A stretch of DNA of 64,000 bases from Cyclina sinensis. Lineage: Eukaryota > Mollusca > Bivalvia > Venerida > Veneridae. The notes under the pieces are model-generated. The model saw nothing but the letters and a program-made list of their open reading frames with translations. It was not told where the DNA came from and did no database searches. Below are positions 1 through 13,550 of this stretch, one piece after another (the stretch's first letter is position 1; each line of letters opens with the position of its first letter). Both the position numbers and the translations under genes were made by a program. The stretch covers positions 50,627,134-50,691,133 of the forward strand of contig JAAONU010000001.1 in the NCBI GenBank assembly GCA_012932295.1. Direction: 5' to 3'.

Positions 1-419
1 CGCGTCGATACACCAATTTGGACCACTAGTTGGCAGTATGTCTAAGTTTCAACAATTTCAAAAATCGATACTTTTTTTAGATATATTAGTATGAAAGACA
101 GATTTTCACAAGCATCACCACAAGAAGACATAGAAAATGTATTGTCAGTAACTGATTCCTTCACTGACAACTGTTGATAAAAAATAGTTTTGCCCTACTT
201 CTCAAGCCAATCAAGTTAAGTACAGTTGCACGTGCAATGTGCCACTATTCTTTTATGCTCTATTTTCGGCGACAAACCAGGATGTTCTCAGTATGACCTT
301 GAGTTTAATATACCGGCACAATTCAAACATCTAAAAGTTGCATATTAATGATGATACATATTTATACATAGAAATTCTCCACTTCAAAAAAGTAAAAGGA
401 CTCAAGCTTCAGTACATAC

Positions 420-580
420 CTATATGACAAGCCCCTTTAACATATATTGAGCAGAAACAGGCGCCATCCTTACTTCCATAAACCTTGTGAAATGTTTGCT
501 GGACTGCACTTTTATGTCTGTGCGGTCACGTGGTTCCCCACACTGGTACAAGTCATACACTTTAACAAGTCTTCCATATC
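420..580 (-). CDS. Possible internal exon of an unknown neighbouring gene
   Basis: On the minus strand a good acceptor (ctttctgcag) precedes position 580 and a strong donor (ATAG/GTATGT) follows position 420. One frame, starting YGRLVKVYDLYQ, stays open for the whole segment but reaches TAG exactly at the donor. A second frame, open from a weaker acceptor at 517, gives a cysteine-containing peptide (GACFCSIYVKGACHI) that reads through the donor. The two frames cannot both be right. The family is not recognised and no partner exon was found nearby. It could be chance. Confidence 0.3.
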
Positions 581-3500
581 CTGCAGAAAGCCCGTTAGTT
601 TAAATATTTACCATCCTTAAACAGATCACGGTCTATAGTGACCAACGGTACGACTTTACTGGCATGACTTGACAGAAGATTGCATGCAAATAAAGTGTAG
701 AATTCAAACACACAATTAATAAATTAAATGCTAAATAGACAGTTTTTAGTGGTATAAAGAGACGTTTCGCTCTGTCCTTTTGGTGTTCTACATCGTTTAA
801 ACTCTACTAACAAACTTGTATATTCAACTGACATATTAGATGAATATCGATCTAAACAACTGTTACGCTAAGAGAAAACTATTAATCTAAAAACTTGCAA
901 AATATCCAACGTACCCTTTATATGAACTACATGTACTGTATATAAGGCATATTTTGAAATACACTCTGATTTTACTTCAATGATGTATTTTGCCATACCT
1001 TTGTGATATTATTCCTTTAAAAGCCTGTGACAAAATATACCTTGTAAAGTATACGATATGTAAAACTTGTTTAGCTATTTTCCTTTTAACACAGGCCAAT
1101 ATGTGTGAGTGTGTGTACCTTGACTGCACAGTTTGTGTTTATGTCATACTAAGGCCAACAATACAACTCTATGTCATACTTAGGCCAACAACGATCATGT
1201 GGTTTTACATCTCTTTCAAGATTTAACGTTTTAAATCGAAGGAGAAATACTGTAAAATAGATGTTTTTGTTGCATATCTTTTCGACTCTGTAACATGTTG
1301 ACCGGACATAACGTAATTGCTAAACTGTTATTAAAGGTGTATCTATAAATGCATTAATCGCGTACGTATGCATTTTCCTAACTGATTTAGCAACGTGAAA
1401 ACGAAGATATATTTATTTAGACTATTTCTTTCGGACATTTCTTTATTTTGTCTTCAAATATGGTTTACGGTTTTCAAAGAGGTCTTAAGCTGCCAATGAT
1501 ATTTCATTGGCACTTGAAAGATATTCTTTAATTCATGCGTAATAACGTACTTTCAAATTTTTATCCATAAATTTTGCCAAGTTATGTAAGTGAACTGAGG
1601 TATGTGAACGTTGGCCACACTCGTATTCAAATTATAAATTATTGATTCCTTTTAAAATATTGCGTTTTCTCTTTAAGGAATTAAGACTTGTGTAAAGGGG
1701 GAAAAAAGTTGTTATATGAAGTTTCTGAAGTTTTTTCCCTAAATCATCTGAATTGTCAATCACGGTACAATCATATTTCATTTTCCGACAGTTACAGCCC
1801 AAACAGTTCTTACATACAATAAGAAGAAGAATGCAAGTTACATGACGATAAGGAGTATCAGGAGTTCCTATTTAGTTTAATCTCACAAAGTTGTAGTCAA
1901 AAAGTTTTTGGGTTAAGTAGTTTATGCCAGGTAGAAGTAAAAAAAAAGTTTGTTTAAGAGTTACTTACCTGGCCAGACAGAAATTCAAACAGTTTTAGAT
2001 TCCTTATGTATTTTAAATTCAAGTTTTAACACAAAGCCTTTCTCCGCATGCTCCAGTATGCAATTCTGTCTTCGTTTACTTCGGGGAAAAAGACCGTATA
2101 ATCATCCATAACGTTTGAGAAAATTCAAAAACCGAAGCGAGACCGACATCTTACCCAAGCCGTTGTTACATCAATATTAGCGATTAGACTTGAATATTCC
2201 AAATTATGGGTTAGAAAATTAATAGTCTTCATCCCTGATACTCACTTTCGTTCATGGCAGCCTAATCTTCCAAGAACATGGGACGAAACCCACTCTCCGG
2301 ATAGGACTTTATGTAAAACACTATCCACAGATGTCAGGTGCAAGAAACAACAACCGAAGAACGAACAGACAACTATTGGTCATTTAGTGGTTATGAAAAT
2401 GTTACATGTTCAAATCTCTCGGTCTAAATTGAGCCTTCTGCTTTTTATGACCTTTTATTCTAGACAATGGTATACACTCTTGTTCAAAATATTTAGAACC
2501 TGTCTTTAAATTGCATTTGCACAGGTTATTCAGACAATGTCTTTGTTTCCATTAAGTCATTATTCTTTAATATGCGTGGTGTCTCTGACGCTTTGCATCA
2601 AAATTAGTGTTGTTTTTGTAACATGGTGTACTTTTCTGTACTTTTGTATGTGTGTTTTGAGCTGCTCCCTAGTTGTTGCTTTTAACGTGATCGTTCTCTT
2701 GTTAGAGTTGCTTCCCTTTATCAGGCGGGAAATATTTCATTCGCGGTGAACTTCGCTTTCAGAACACAGTAGGCTAGAGAAGTGTTCACATGCTTTATGT
2801 TGTGGTCAGTTGTTATCTTGAGCTAAACAAAGAATAACAATAGGTCGTGTGTACCGATACAAAAATAATAAATTGCACAATAAGACAAATCGGAAAACAC
2901 ACAAATATCAAGAAATACAATCATTATTATAATCAAAGACAAATACAATCAATTACCTGAGTATATATAAAGGTATATAAACAGAAGATGAAAATATTTG
3001 AAGCACAATATGGCTATAGTTCGTTTATATTTCAAAATATGGCGGAAATGAAAAGAGGTGTGATTGGTTATTAATTTCATGCAAACAGGTGTTAGAGTTA
3101 ATCGAATTAAACGAAACACGGAAACCACTCAAAAGAGTACCCTATACTTATTTTTAGGACTACTACTAATGACTACTGAACGGCAAATAGACTATACAAA
3201 GGATAGGTTACAAAGTAGTTATTTGATAAATAGATATAATGACATGTCAGTAGTATTATTTAAGTGCATACTGTTTAAGACACCTCAGTATATATAATAA
3301 CCATAGTATTTGCCCTATGACATATGGAGTGGATGAGTTAAAGATCCCAAAGATCTGTAAGTTTGTATTTGCTATAATTATCTTTTGAGAATAAGTCTAG
3401 TTACCATTTTAAGATGTATTTAGTATCTTTTTAATAAAGGACCAACCAGGACCACTGCACTGTATATTTTTGAGAGTCATAATTAAATATTAAAGGGTGG

Positions 3501-4010
3501 TAACTCTGCGTTATAAGAGCTATTGGGATGTCAAACCAAAGTCATAAGTATTTTATTTCATCAGGGTAACGTGAGTGCTTACTAATTTAATTGTATATAT
3601 ATGACATACTTTATTTTATGCTGTTCAAGTAGAATTTTGCAACGTTTAGTAAGGACTGTTAATGGTTATTATTTCAGTGCCTTTTCACGGTTTTCACAGT
3701 TTCTACAGTCTTCGCAGCTCGCATCGATTTCATGGTGTCTGCTGTTCAGAGTTACGTTTACTAAGGACGTTTCAGATGTTACATGGTTTACAGTGTTTCT
3801 GTTGGACGTATGTGGTATCCCATACCATTTATAATTATCTTTTGTTTGAGGAGGACTGTGTTAGAACATACTTGGTTGCCAGTTCAGCTCTTATGCGTAT
3901 ACTGTAAATTGAATAAAGAGTGATTGAACTTTACGTATTTCTTTATATCGTTACAATCAAAAGTACCGGTAATTACATTTTCTTTATTGATTACACACCT
4001 CTAAGCATGA
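581..4010. other. No recognisable gene or repeat
   Basis: AT-rich sequence. The short open frames here (for example at 2,537 and 3,601) lack splice context, codon character and family motifs. No transposon termini or tandem structure seen. Confidence 0.5.
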
Positions 4011-4014
4011 ACCC

Positions 4015-4290
4015 CTGTGAGCTTGACCTTTGATCCTGTGGGCCTTGAAAAACGAAAGGATCCATCTACTGATTATGCCCATCCAACATGTAGTTTGAAG
4101 GTCCTGGATGCAGCTGTTCTTGAATTATTGAATCCTTTTCAAAGTGCTTGCGTCTTTGAGCTTGACCTTTGACTCTGTGGGTTGAAAACCAATAAAGTTC
4201 AGAGATCCTACTAAATCTCAAGTCTCTGTGCACGTGTTCTCAAAGTTGCTCGAAAACGAAGTGGTCTGTCGACCGACCTACCCACATCTG
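4015..4290 (+). repeat. Two-unit remnant of a 'gagcttgacctttga' tandem repeat
   Basis: The phrase 'gagcttgacctttga' followed by a tct/cct-gtggg block occurs twice about 135 bp apart, then a 'gaccgaccta' stretch like the ends of the larger arrays in this window. A short, degenerate member of the same class. Confidence 0.55.
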
Positions 4291-7129
4291 CAAAACAATA
4301 TAATTATCAAATACAGAAAGTAAATTATTTAACACAGATGTAGATATTAATACAATCCAATACTTATCAATTCCGTTTTGCGATTCAAAGAAAACGCTGA
4401 ACAATTCATATGTTTACATTGGCCGGAAAAGTAAGTCGTGAAAATCGTCTCACTGTCAGTTAAAATCTACTAAGATTCTATTCGACACAAGCGGCTGCCT
4501 GTAAGGAAGTGGTGGGGTGGGGGAGGGTTCCTTTCCTGTAATACTAGATTACCACTGTCAGTTGCTGAAGTCGCAAACATATATTATTGTTGTTGTTGTT
4601 GTTGTCGATGGTTGAGGCTGCTGAATCAGGTTCGAAAGAACCAATTATCCGTCTTTACCGCCACTCAAAATTTAGTGAATTGAATCATCGTCGGTATCGT
4701 TCAAGCTTGTGCAGAAGTATTCCAAGTTCCAGAGGGATGCCATTTGATTTCATATATTCATCATAAAGTTAATCGTTTTAACGTCTCTTCCAGATTAAGT
4801 CGAAGAGTAGGGTATAGATTTGCGAGCCATAGAAGTCTAGTGCGTTATCACTTCTAAAACACAGATCCACCTCTTCAGCATAACGCGGAGTATTTAGAAA
4901 TACGACCATTGTTGCAAGTTTTTCACACAAAGTCACTTGACTAAACTGAAATGAATGCCGTCAGTCTAACTAAAACGACTGTGGGAAAACAAATAGACAT
5001 GAGTAGCAAACTAAGCAGTTTAAAGTTGTTAACTTCTCATGAAAACAATGCCTAAAGAAATATTGGCGCAGACAGACGACTGGCTGACTAAATACTTTTT
5101 ATAAATAGTTGGAAAACCTGCAAATTTTGCTACTATGTTGCAATGACATTTAAATATCTTATGCTACCCGCTTACTGATCAAGGAAAACTTGACATCTTT
5201 GAGTTTACTGCATCAAAATGAAAATATTTGAATGGGTGAAATATACGTCAGAAGAATATACTACCTCATATGGATGCGGACACGAATTTCCTGGTAGTTA
5301 AAGGGGCATAAGGTCCATATTTGATAAATTGACCGCCGTGATCACGTGACCGTCCGCCATTAAAGAACTGCTAAAATCTTGCTATGATGCTTAAGTTCCG
5401 TATAAGTATGTATAACTTTAGCACATTTCATGGTTACGTAACATAGGAGTGACATACTGTCTTTGTTTTGATAAGTCACCTTTAATTGTCGTTGTCGGTC
5501 TTGCTTGATCAGTCACAGTAAAATACTGTATCTTGAGAAAATGCCTGAAGGCTTTATTTGTTCCTGATTTTTATATGAAATTTAAGAATATATATTCTTC
5601 CTTACAAGCAAGATTTTCAAGACCGTATGAAATTTATCATCTGTTGCCGTATGGACCTTTTTCTATACTTTATTTCTTGCATTTGGGAAATCTGTTTTTG
5701 CAACGTATATTGATATGTACAACATGTGAGTTTGAGTATGCAGAAAGAAAATAAGAGCTGCAAGCCACACGTTTGTTAGATAAATATTGATCTTCCAATA
5801 TTACGTTTGCTTTCCTTCTTATTTTTAACATTATTGCTACTGTTGGAAGTTAGATTAACAGTTTCGACTCCTGAATGACTAAAAATACAATTCAAAGCTC
5901 CTGTGATTTCACGAACTCTGGTACTTGTGAAATTAAAAGTACCATCTCCCTTTAATGAAACGTCTTCATTGAAAAAGGGTCTTTCAAATATTTGAAAGAC
6001 CCTGATTGAAATTTGTACGACGAAATATACAGCAGACAGCCGGGCGGACGGTCAATATGATATAAGATTATTTAGCTTCAACTTTGGGAAAAAAAGCAGC
6101 AGGCAAAGTTATTTTGAAACATCTGTGAAATGTGTATTTTTTCTGCCTTTAAGCAGTCAAGTCTGCCTTGAAAATATAAGCGAGTAGCTTAAAAGTACAG
6201 TAATACGTTATTTATCATACAAACCTAAATCAGAATAGGATTGTTAAAATCACCTTCTTTGAAAATACTAAGTGTTATATACTTATCTACAAGTTTCATC
6301 CAGTAACATCTGCCCATTACTGTTACAGCGCCGTCCTCTATCTTGAAGAAGCCAAACACGTGTCCCCAAAATGGCTACAACTTTTTCGAATATTCGATGT
6401 GTCGCAATGTTCGCCAATTCAAATTTCGTTCCTAAATATAAGAGAACAAAGGTATCCCTTAATTATAAATCAAAGCATATGTGAATTCTAACGATAAAAT
6501 CAGTCAATTTGAATTAAACCATCGATGCTCCATGGTAAATTCTTCAATCAGGGTTCAAAACAGAATTTTAAAAAATGACTGCTTCTGAGAAGTGGCGGGT
6601 TTAAACCCAGGCACGAATACTCTCTCTGGATTAATTTTTTAAGTTTTAGAAAGCTTTAAAAAATAAACTCACATGTCAAATCTAATACTTACTAAAAATA
6701 TTTTTTTCAAAAATAAAAAGAAAAAATACACCGTTGTGTCTGTCAAACATGATTTATTCCATACTGAGAAACCTCCATAGAAAACAAACAACATCCTCAC
6801 ACAGTTGTTATTCTTTTAGACATCGACCATTTTACAACCAGACTGTTTTTGTACCTGTTTAAATCTGTATTAGACACAAAATAATACTACTCAAGAGATA
6901 GGTCACTTTTTAAAGCGAAAATATATTCTCATTTTGCTAGTAGTTCACAACCGTTTAAGTGCAATTTGTCGTTTTCTGAATTAGAATAACATCAATATTT
7001 AGGCAGAGCAGTTGAAGAAACTATGACGTGATCCAACCCTAAAAAGAGAAATTTTAGTAATACTAAAATCTAAAATAGTTTTTATTTTACAATAACAAAA
7101 AGAGTTTACCTTTCCACTGTTTCAATACG
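4291..7129. other. Unassigned sequence with a (TTG)n microsatellite
   Basis: A TTG/GTT trinucleotide run lies at about 4,587-4,604. Nothing else is recognised; short open frames such as 5,533-5,754 look like chance. Confidence 0.5.
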
Positions 7130-7486
7130 ATGAAAGCAAACAAAACATTGAAACATCACTTCTTCAACCTTGCATTTCTGCACAACCAATGGCCACTAAA
7201 CATCGAAAAACCGAGCAAGGTCACGCAGAAAAATCAGTACCGCCGTGTATTAGTGAGCGAAACTCCGATGGTGAAGATAATACCGTTAAAAATATGCATT
7301 GATTCAAAGCCACTAAAGCTGCCAGAAGTCCCGGTTGATTTAATCCAAACCACAGAACAGTGCTTTTGCAGTGACGATTCCAGAAATTATGACCCGAGAG
7401 AATACAAGGGGGTATCCCTCAAGTTAGTTTTTAAATCATTATTTTACATTCATATGATAATTTTTTGCCTTGGCGGATTATCATAA
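7130..7486 (+). CDS. Unassigned 118-codon open frame
   Basis: An ATG-to-stop frame of 118 codons, long for this AT-rich window, with somewhat higher GC than its flanks. It contains CFCSDDS and a region rich in lysine and proline; the last 20 residues are hydrophobic and probably non-coding. No promoter, acceptor or convincing donor was found (only a weak GGGGTATCC near 7,410) and the family is not recognised. It may be a first exon, a pseudogene piece or chance. Confidence 0.22.
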   Translation: MKANKTLKHHFFNLAFLHNQWPLNIEKPSKVTQKNQYRRVLVSETPMVKIIPLKICIDSKPLKLPEVPVDLIQTTEQCFCSDDSRNYDPREYKGVSLKLVFKSLFYIHMIIFCLGGLS

Positions 7487-7494
7487 ACTGGGTT

Positions 7495-8600
7495 TTATCT
7501 CATCTGGGCACCTAGTGCTCATGTGAACTTTTTGGACCGATGATTGTCCGTCGTCCGTCCGTCGTCAGTCGTCCACAATTGTTTCAAAGGACATCCCTTC
7601 TGAAACCACTTGGCCAAATTTGATGAAACTTGGGTAGGGCTTAGATAGGCCTATTTTGCATAAAGCATAATCAAGATGCTCTCTACCAAGATTCTTCAAA
7701 ATATGCCACTAAGGTAAAATAAAATCCGCTCCGTTTGTGTAACATAAAATCTTTGAAAATCTTCTTGTCAGAAACCATAGGCCTTAAAATTCATGTTTGG
7801 TATGTCGCATTGTTTTAACTTACCTCCTAAAGATCGTTCAAATTTTTTCCTTAGGGTCAATATCTACCCCGCCCTTGGGGTCACTTTTTTATCATAATGT
7901 TGTATAACCTTCACCAGGTTTGCTCAAATTATTTTCCTGAGGTTAAAGATATACTATACCAATCTTTGCATAAAATACTTTTATTGCAGAAATGAATTGA
8001 AATCTAGGAAATTCTTACTGAATATGTCTAATTAGGCTATTAGAATGCACACACTATGTATGGGAAGCTACATGTTATGTTGGTGCTTTCTTAAAAAAAA
8101 GCTGCCAGTTTTTTTTAATGACACTGTGTATTTATACTGTGTTTATCTATAGTGTGTAGAGTTTTAAAGGTACTCTGTGTAATCAGACATGTCAAACATA
8201 GAAAAGGTGAAGTAATTATTTAACTTATTTCTATCTGAAACTTGAGCATAATATATCTTTAAAATTGGCGCCGCCCTAGAGGTCTTATTTTTGTAAATAT
8301 CAAATCTTTGAAAATCTTCCTGTCAGTTATTGAAGGCCGTAGGACTTAGACATTTAATTTGTAGCACTGAATAGTTGACCGTTTCGAAGATTGTTCAAAT
8401 GATCACCCTAGGGTTAAAGTTTACCCTATCCGAGGTCACTTAACTTATAAAGTGAAACATATAATCCCACTAATACTTTTTAAAGAATCTTCATGTAAAC
8501 ATATTTAACTTGTCCTCGACCTCTATGTGACCTTGACTCTTGACTTCTTAACCATCTTTCTTGTTGTTTGTGCTTCAGTATGGAAATTTAACTACAGTAT
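7495..8600 (-). repeat. Old, reversed copy of a tandem-repeat element
   Basis: Starts with gggcacctagtgctcatgtg, then stacked 'gtccgtcgtccgtccgtcg', which is the reverse complement of the gacggacgg ends of other elements here. It continues with degenerate units containing 'gttcaaat...cctagggttaaag' and 'ccatagg/ggcct' phrases resembling the ~165-bp monomers read in reverse. Strongly diverged, so boundaries are approximate. Confidence 0.5.
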
Positions 8601-10973
8601 AGTCTTCTAGGAAAGTGTTGGTTAAGGTAGTACTTGCCCGGTCAGGAATCCAAAGAATTATATACAGCATGTCATAGAAAGTCTAAAGAGTTTTCAGCTG
8701 CATATATAAAATAGCAAGTCCGAAGAGTTTTTGTTTACGTAATCTTATCAGGTAGTAGTCCAACTAATTCAGGTTCACGCAAAATATAATTCCTAACAAT
8801 AAAAAAGCAAAACTCTGGATAGTTTACTGTGGCAATAGCATAAACGGTGCCCTTTGGAATTTGTTTTTAAGGCGTATTGATGCAGGTGCGAAACGCTGTG
8901 GAAAAAATGCATACATATGAAAAAATTGGAAAGGTTAAACGCCCAAAAGCATTGAGTAGAAACTATTTTGTACGGGGTTAAAACCTAAACGTTTGGAAAG
9001 TTTAACGTCGCAGGGACATTAATTCTAAACTGTTTGGAATATATAAATGCCGTAATTGCCTATAATATGCCCAAAAGTTCAGTACCTCAATAATATACGT
9101 CTTTCACTGCATGATGCAAATCTCTGTAGAAAAGAAATACATACGGAGGCCACTTTCTAAAATCGTGAAGTATTGATGCGAATCCCTTTGGAAAGACTTA
9201 TTAACTGATGGCATTGATCTGAACCTCCTTTGAACGTTTTAAAGCTAAAACTGTTTAAATCCAAACCTTTTGGAATTTTCTGTCGACGAAATTCACTTTG
9301 GAAAATTTTACGAGTTTTATTCAGGAAGCAACTGATCTGAACTCTTTGGGAAGTAAACCGCGCCAACCTGGCTTCAACACAGACAGAAGTAATAATAATT
9401 TAACGAAAAGAAAAGTGAAACTCTTTTAAACACTGTGTTATTAGGTATATCAATCATTCTTTTTCTTTCCATCTTTTTCTTCTCGTAAGAGCGACTGAAT
9501 GCTGTAGTTTACAGAAATGATACAGAATGAGAAGTAAAAGGAATTCAATCAGAGATAAAACAATACTTCTTTATATCACCATTAAATCTGCATTTTAGGA
9601 AGTCTTTGGAATGTGTTTGTTTGTTGTTGTTTTTTTGTTTCTTTTTATTATTTTTTATTTATATTGTTTTTTTTTAAGATATGCCATTAAAGCAATGTTA
9701 TGGCTGTCATTATTTTCGTAAATAGTACATGTTTCATCACTGTTCGAGAAAATACATATTCTGCAAAGTTGTAATACAACAATGAATTAAATCCGAAACA
9801 AACTTAATAAAACACCGCGAGTGATAGATAAGTAAAATCCCTTGTGCAAAAAAAAAGATGACACTGACATTTTGAACAAGGATATGGTTTGTTTGAAGTA
9901 CTTACTTACGTCTTAGAAAAAATATCAATAATTAGAGAGTTAAAACCGTTAGTGATAGAACAAAACGTTTTACGACTATTGCTTCACCATTGCTTATTTT
10001 GACTTTTAAATAAGAAGGAATTAACTATACCATGAATGTACAAAAGATTTCCTTTAAAGGTGATTTTGTTAGCCGTAGATTAAATGTATAGCCAGGAAAA
10101 TAGTTGGTTAAAAAGCTACATACTTAAAGGTTAATCAAATCCACAAGTATTGTTAGCAATACAGAACCGCCCCCATTTGTAATTAATCTGAGTGGTAAAT
10201 GAAACCTGCAGTCATTAACTTCAAGCAGTGATTTTTAAATACATAATGTCCAAAATCTGTCAGATTTTTTTTTATATTTATCGGAGGGGCAGACGTTAAA
10301 ACTTAAATGCATTATGTCCTTGTAACGTTCTTTGTTTTAATCTTGTTAAACTAATTAAATTTCAACTGGCCTTATAATTTTTTGTGGACACGGTTTGGAG
10401 CAGTATATAGCCTCTAAAAGTCCACATGTAAAGAGGGACCATGTGTAGCAGTTAGCAATTTACGTAAAAAAAAATAAAATTAGATGAATAACTTATGTAT
10501 GGCAAGAAAGATAAAATACATACATGATTTTCTTTCATATAAAATGCACCTACTGTATATCTGTCCTTCTGCACTGCCCTATGTCTTGACTCCCCTCTCT
10601 AGTTAAAGCAGCCGGTGCGAGTAAGTGTAAGACAAAATAATTAAAGCTGTGAAAGCGAAACAACTAGTACTAAAAGATTGATATTGTTAATGTTCAGTAG
10701 AGTAGATAGACTAAAAGCTGTAAAACAACTGTTTGAGTGACTTAGGAATGTATGTATTGAATGTACTGATAAATTCAGAGGTTACATGAACACTTCAGGA
10801 GCTGGCTGCATAACAACGAGAGCAGAGAGGAACAAGTACAAAGTACAAGTGAACGAGTATCTGTAGTAGTTTGTTGTGAGGATTTGTCTAGAGGACAAAA
10901 GGATGCACAAGACGTACCATCCTTACGGGCCTCTCAAGATACGATGGTAATGATAATGCGACTATAGATAATT
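8601..10973. other. No recognisable gene
   Basis: From 8,850 to 9,360 a loose recurrence of 'tttggaa' with 'ttaaa(a)c' appears at irregular spacing, perhaps a worn-out tandem repeat. A T-rich tract lies at 9,625-9,680. Nothing else is supported. Confidence 0.45.
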
Positions 10974-11830
10974 TCATAGTACATGACGAGTCAAGATGTC
11001 TGTTGTGTATCTTGTAAAGTATGCCAAGTTCATTCTGCATACAAGTAACTCCCATCGGACTCCTATACGTTGTACCTTTTCAATGTATAACTGGTTATGG
11101 ACTCCATACGGTCGAAGCATATTGAATCGTGTGCACCAAGGTCTTTTAGGCAAGTTTCCTAATCTTTTGGGTTGGGTTTGTCTGAATTTTCCTGTGAAAG
11201 AAGCCATGAGACTTTTACCATCGCGCGAACGCAATACGGTTGTTCCAGTAATGATAAATAATTACATCTTTACTTAGGTACTCCGCAATATCTACAGACT
11301 AGTATTTCTTCGTGTATTCAGTAATGAAATAGACTTTTGTTTATTTCTAGTTATTAAAAATTTGGCATTTGTTGGAATTCAACTCCAGTTCCAATGTCTT
11401 TTCTTAATGGGTCAGTTTGTCATGACCATTCTGTATTATTTGGCTGTTAGGCTGTTGATAGTACATTTTTGTAATCTGCAAACTGATATCCTTGTGATTT
11501 ACTTGTATTTGGCAGTTCATTTATATTCAAAAGAAAGAGTAACAAATCCAGTACATAGCCTTTAAGTACACCGGATGTTACTTGTCATCTTGACGATTCA
11601 GTCAAGGACAACTCGAGAAAAGATTGTTAAACATCATGTTCATGAAGTTTGTACTATAAGTTCAGGTGGGCGGATTTTATCAAAGGCTTTGCTGATATCT
11701 AAAAGAATAAGATCACTTTGTTGCCCAGTAAAGATCATCAACCAGTTGCAGTTGTTTCTGTTATTACAGAATTACGTAACTGGATATTTTCAACTTGAAT
11801 CTCGGGAACTTTAAAGATTTTCCTCTATAT
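10974..11830 (-). mobile_element. Decayed non-LTR (CR1/jockey-type) reverse transcriptase fragment
   Basis: Translating the minus strand gives, in the order expected for a LINE reverse transcriptase: TGQQSDLILLDISKAFDK at about 11,726-11,673 (motif A, catalytic Asp in LLDISKAFDK), SGVLKGYVLDLLLFLLNINE at about 11,575-11,516 (matches the SGVPQGSVLGPLLFLLYIND class), then QFADY at about 11,485-11,471 where the catalytic FADD has become FADY, followed by a stop. The C-terminal part near 11,130-11,030 reads LRPYGVHNQLYIEKVQRIGVR-like, matching the 'EKVQRRAAR' region of such enzymes. Frame changes, stops and the lost aspartate mark it as dead. Clade is inferred from the motif wording. Confidence 0.8.
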
Positions 11831-12425
11831 AAAATGTAAAATATGCGAACCTTTGGGCGTGACAAATAGACTCCAAGAACATAATTTGAACCAAATTGGT
11901 AGAGGTCCACTAAATAATGCTACCAATCATATTTGAGACCTCAAGGCCTAGACGTTATAGACGAAGATTTTTAAAGTTTTTCACTCTCATTGCCATGACA
12001 ACCAAAGCTCTACATGAAATGATTTCTTTAAACAACCTTGATAGAGCTTTACACAAGGAACATTCCTGCTAAGTTTCATCAACCCTTAGTGGTTTAGGAG
12101 ACGTTTCAAGTAAAATGTTGACGACCTAGAGCACAATATGCTCAGATGAACAAAAAAGGAAACCTATATAATTTAAACTTGTGACCACCAGGGACAGGCA
12201 GGTTTTTCCAGGGCCATGAGCCGAATATTTTTGTAGAGGACCACGGCATAATGCCCAACACACTATATATTTATACTCCTGGCCTTCTGGTTTCAGTTCA
12301 GCACAAGACGGAACAGCTCTGATAGAGCATCATGCTAGAAACATCAGCTTCATCAACTTTGGCCATGTGATTTCAGAGAAAACCTTAATTTGAACATCAC
12401 AATAGCTCACCCTGAGCTTCTTCTC
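11831..12425 (+). repeat. Degenerate ends of the gctcacctgag element family
   Basis: Contains the family phrases 'agaggtccactaaataatgct', 'attgccatgacaaccaaagctct', 'gtttcatcaacccttagtggttta' and a worn terminus at about 12,130. A second fragment ends 'atagctcaccctgagc' near 12,416. Compare the better copies at 14.7 and 25.4 kb. Confidence 0.55.
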
Positions 12426-12454
12426 CTCACATTATAAATGACAACCTTTGCCCC

Positions 12455-13169
12455 TTTATTTTTACTGTCTTGTGCAGATCTGATTCCAGATAAGGGTGCT
12501 ACATGGAATTAATGACACCATTAGAAATATCATGAGTGCTTGATATGCCTGGTTTTGACAGAAACAGAAACATATCTAAATGATTTTTTTAATCTAATTA
12601 GTTTAACAAAACACTTCATAAACAACAAACTAACAGCAATAGATGTCATGGAAACAACAATTATAAGGCTTCTAAGCATCCTCATTAATGTTCAAAGAGG
12701 GCAATAAAATGTTTGTATACATAGATCATTCCAACAATATCATACTGTTTTGATTCTCACAGTGTCTGACAAGTCTTCTTCCAGACTTTAAAAATATTAC
12801 GTACAATGAATTATGTTTCAGAAATTGTAGAATAACAGCATGAATTTTGTTAACTCATATAATAAATAAATACAGAAACATCTGAGTAAAATATTCCTCA
12901 AAATAATTTACAAGTTCATTTTACCATGTGAAACAGGTCATTATAGTTCTATAATTAATATTTTAGTTATACTTATGTAAAGTAGTGGTTACATAACAAA
13001 CTTCTACCTTTCTCATGAACCAATTTAAGTTTGTAGCAGAAGTTAACCTTACAGCAATACAGAAATAACAATTATTTTAATGCTAGAGAGCCTGACACAC
13101 ATATGAATGAACAAAGTCTTTTACTTAAACAAATAAAACATACAACTCATACAACTTGTAAATAAATAA
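12455..13169 (-). other. Putative 3' untranslated region of the mesothelin-like gene
   Basis: The non-repetitive, AT-rich sequence after the stop codon holds a close ATTAAA signal (minus strand, 13,081-13,076, about 90 nt after the stop) and a canonical AATAAA (minus strand, 12,460-12,455, about 710 nt after). Either could set the transcript end; which is used cannot be told from sequence. Confidence 0.5.
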
Positions 13170-13237
13170 CTACAAAACTATGGCTGTCAAGACAACTAAA
13201 GTAAAGAGGCTTCTATACGTCATCACCAACAGCGAAC
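13170..13237 (-). CDS. Mesothelin-like exon 14 (last): hydrophobic C-terminal tail
   Basis: The acceptor is attctacag before 13,237. The first two bases complete a glycine codon split with the previous exon, then 21 codons and TAG (13,172-13,170). Residues 617-638 begin SLLVMTYRS and end in an almost unbroken aliphatic stretch (LFTLVVLTAIVL) with no cytoplasmic tail after it. Preceding small residues (H-D-S-S-G-S) offer a plausible GPI attachment site. Known: mesothelin, and by prediction otoancorin, are GPI-anchored. A short single-pass membrane anchor is the alternative. Confidence 0.85.
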
Positions 13238-13550
13238 CTGTAGAATAGATATAAGTACAGCTGTGTTTCGATCAAGGATTCAGAAAAAATATGATAAAAA
13301 TTACAGGCACATTAAAGTCCCATGCTAACAATTTCTTGCATATTAGACCGGATTTCTTACTGTTTACACTGGTGCTAGAAAAACCTATCTTACATCCCCC
13401 ATATAAGATATAAGTCATGTGCTTTAAATGACGTCACTACATCATGAATGAAGTTGTAAATTCATATGCTACTTTAAAAATAGTGCTGAATAAAAATATT
13501 AGTTTTCAATCTTTTCTTCCAAATTTTAATGTATGTGACATGCGTGAAAA

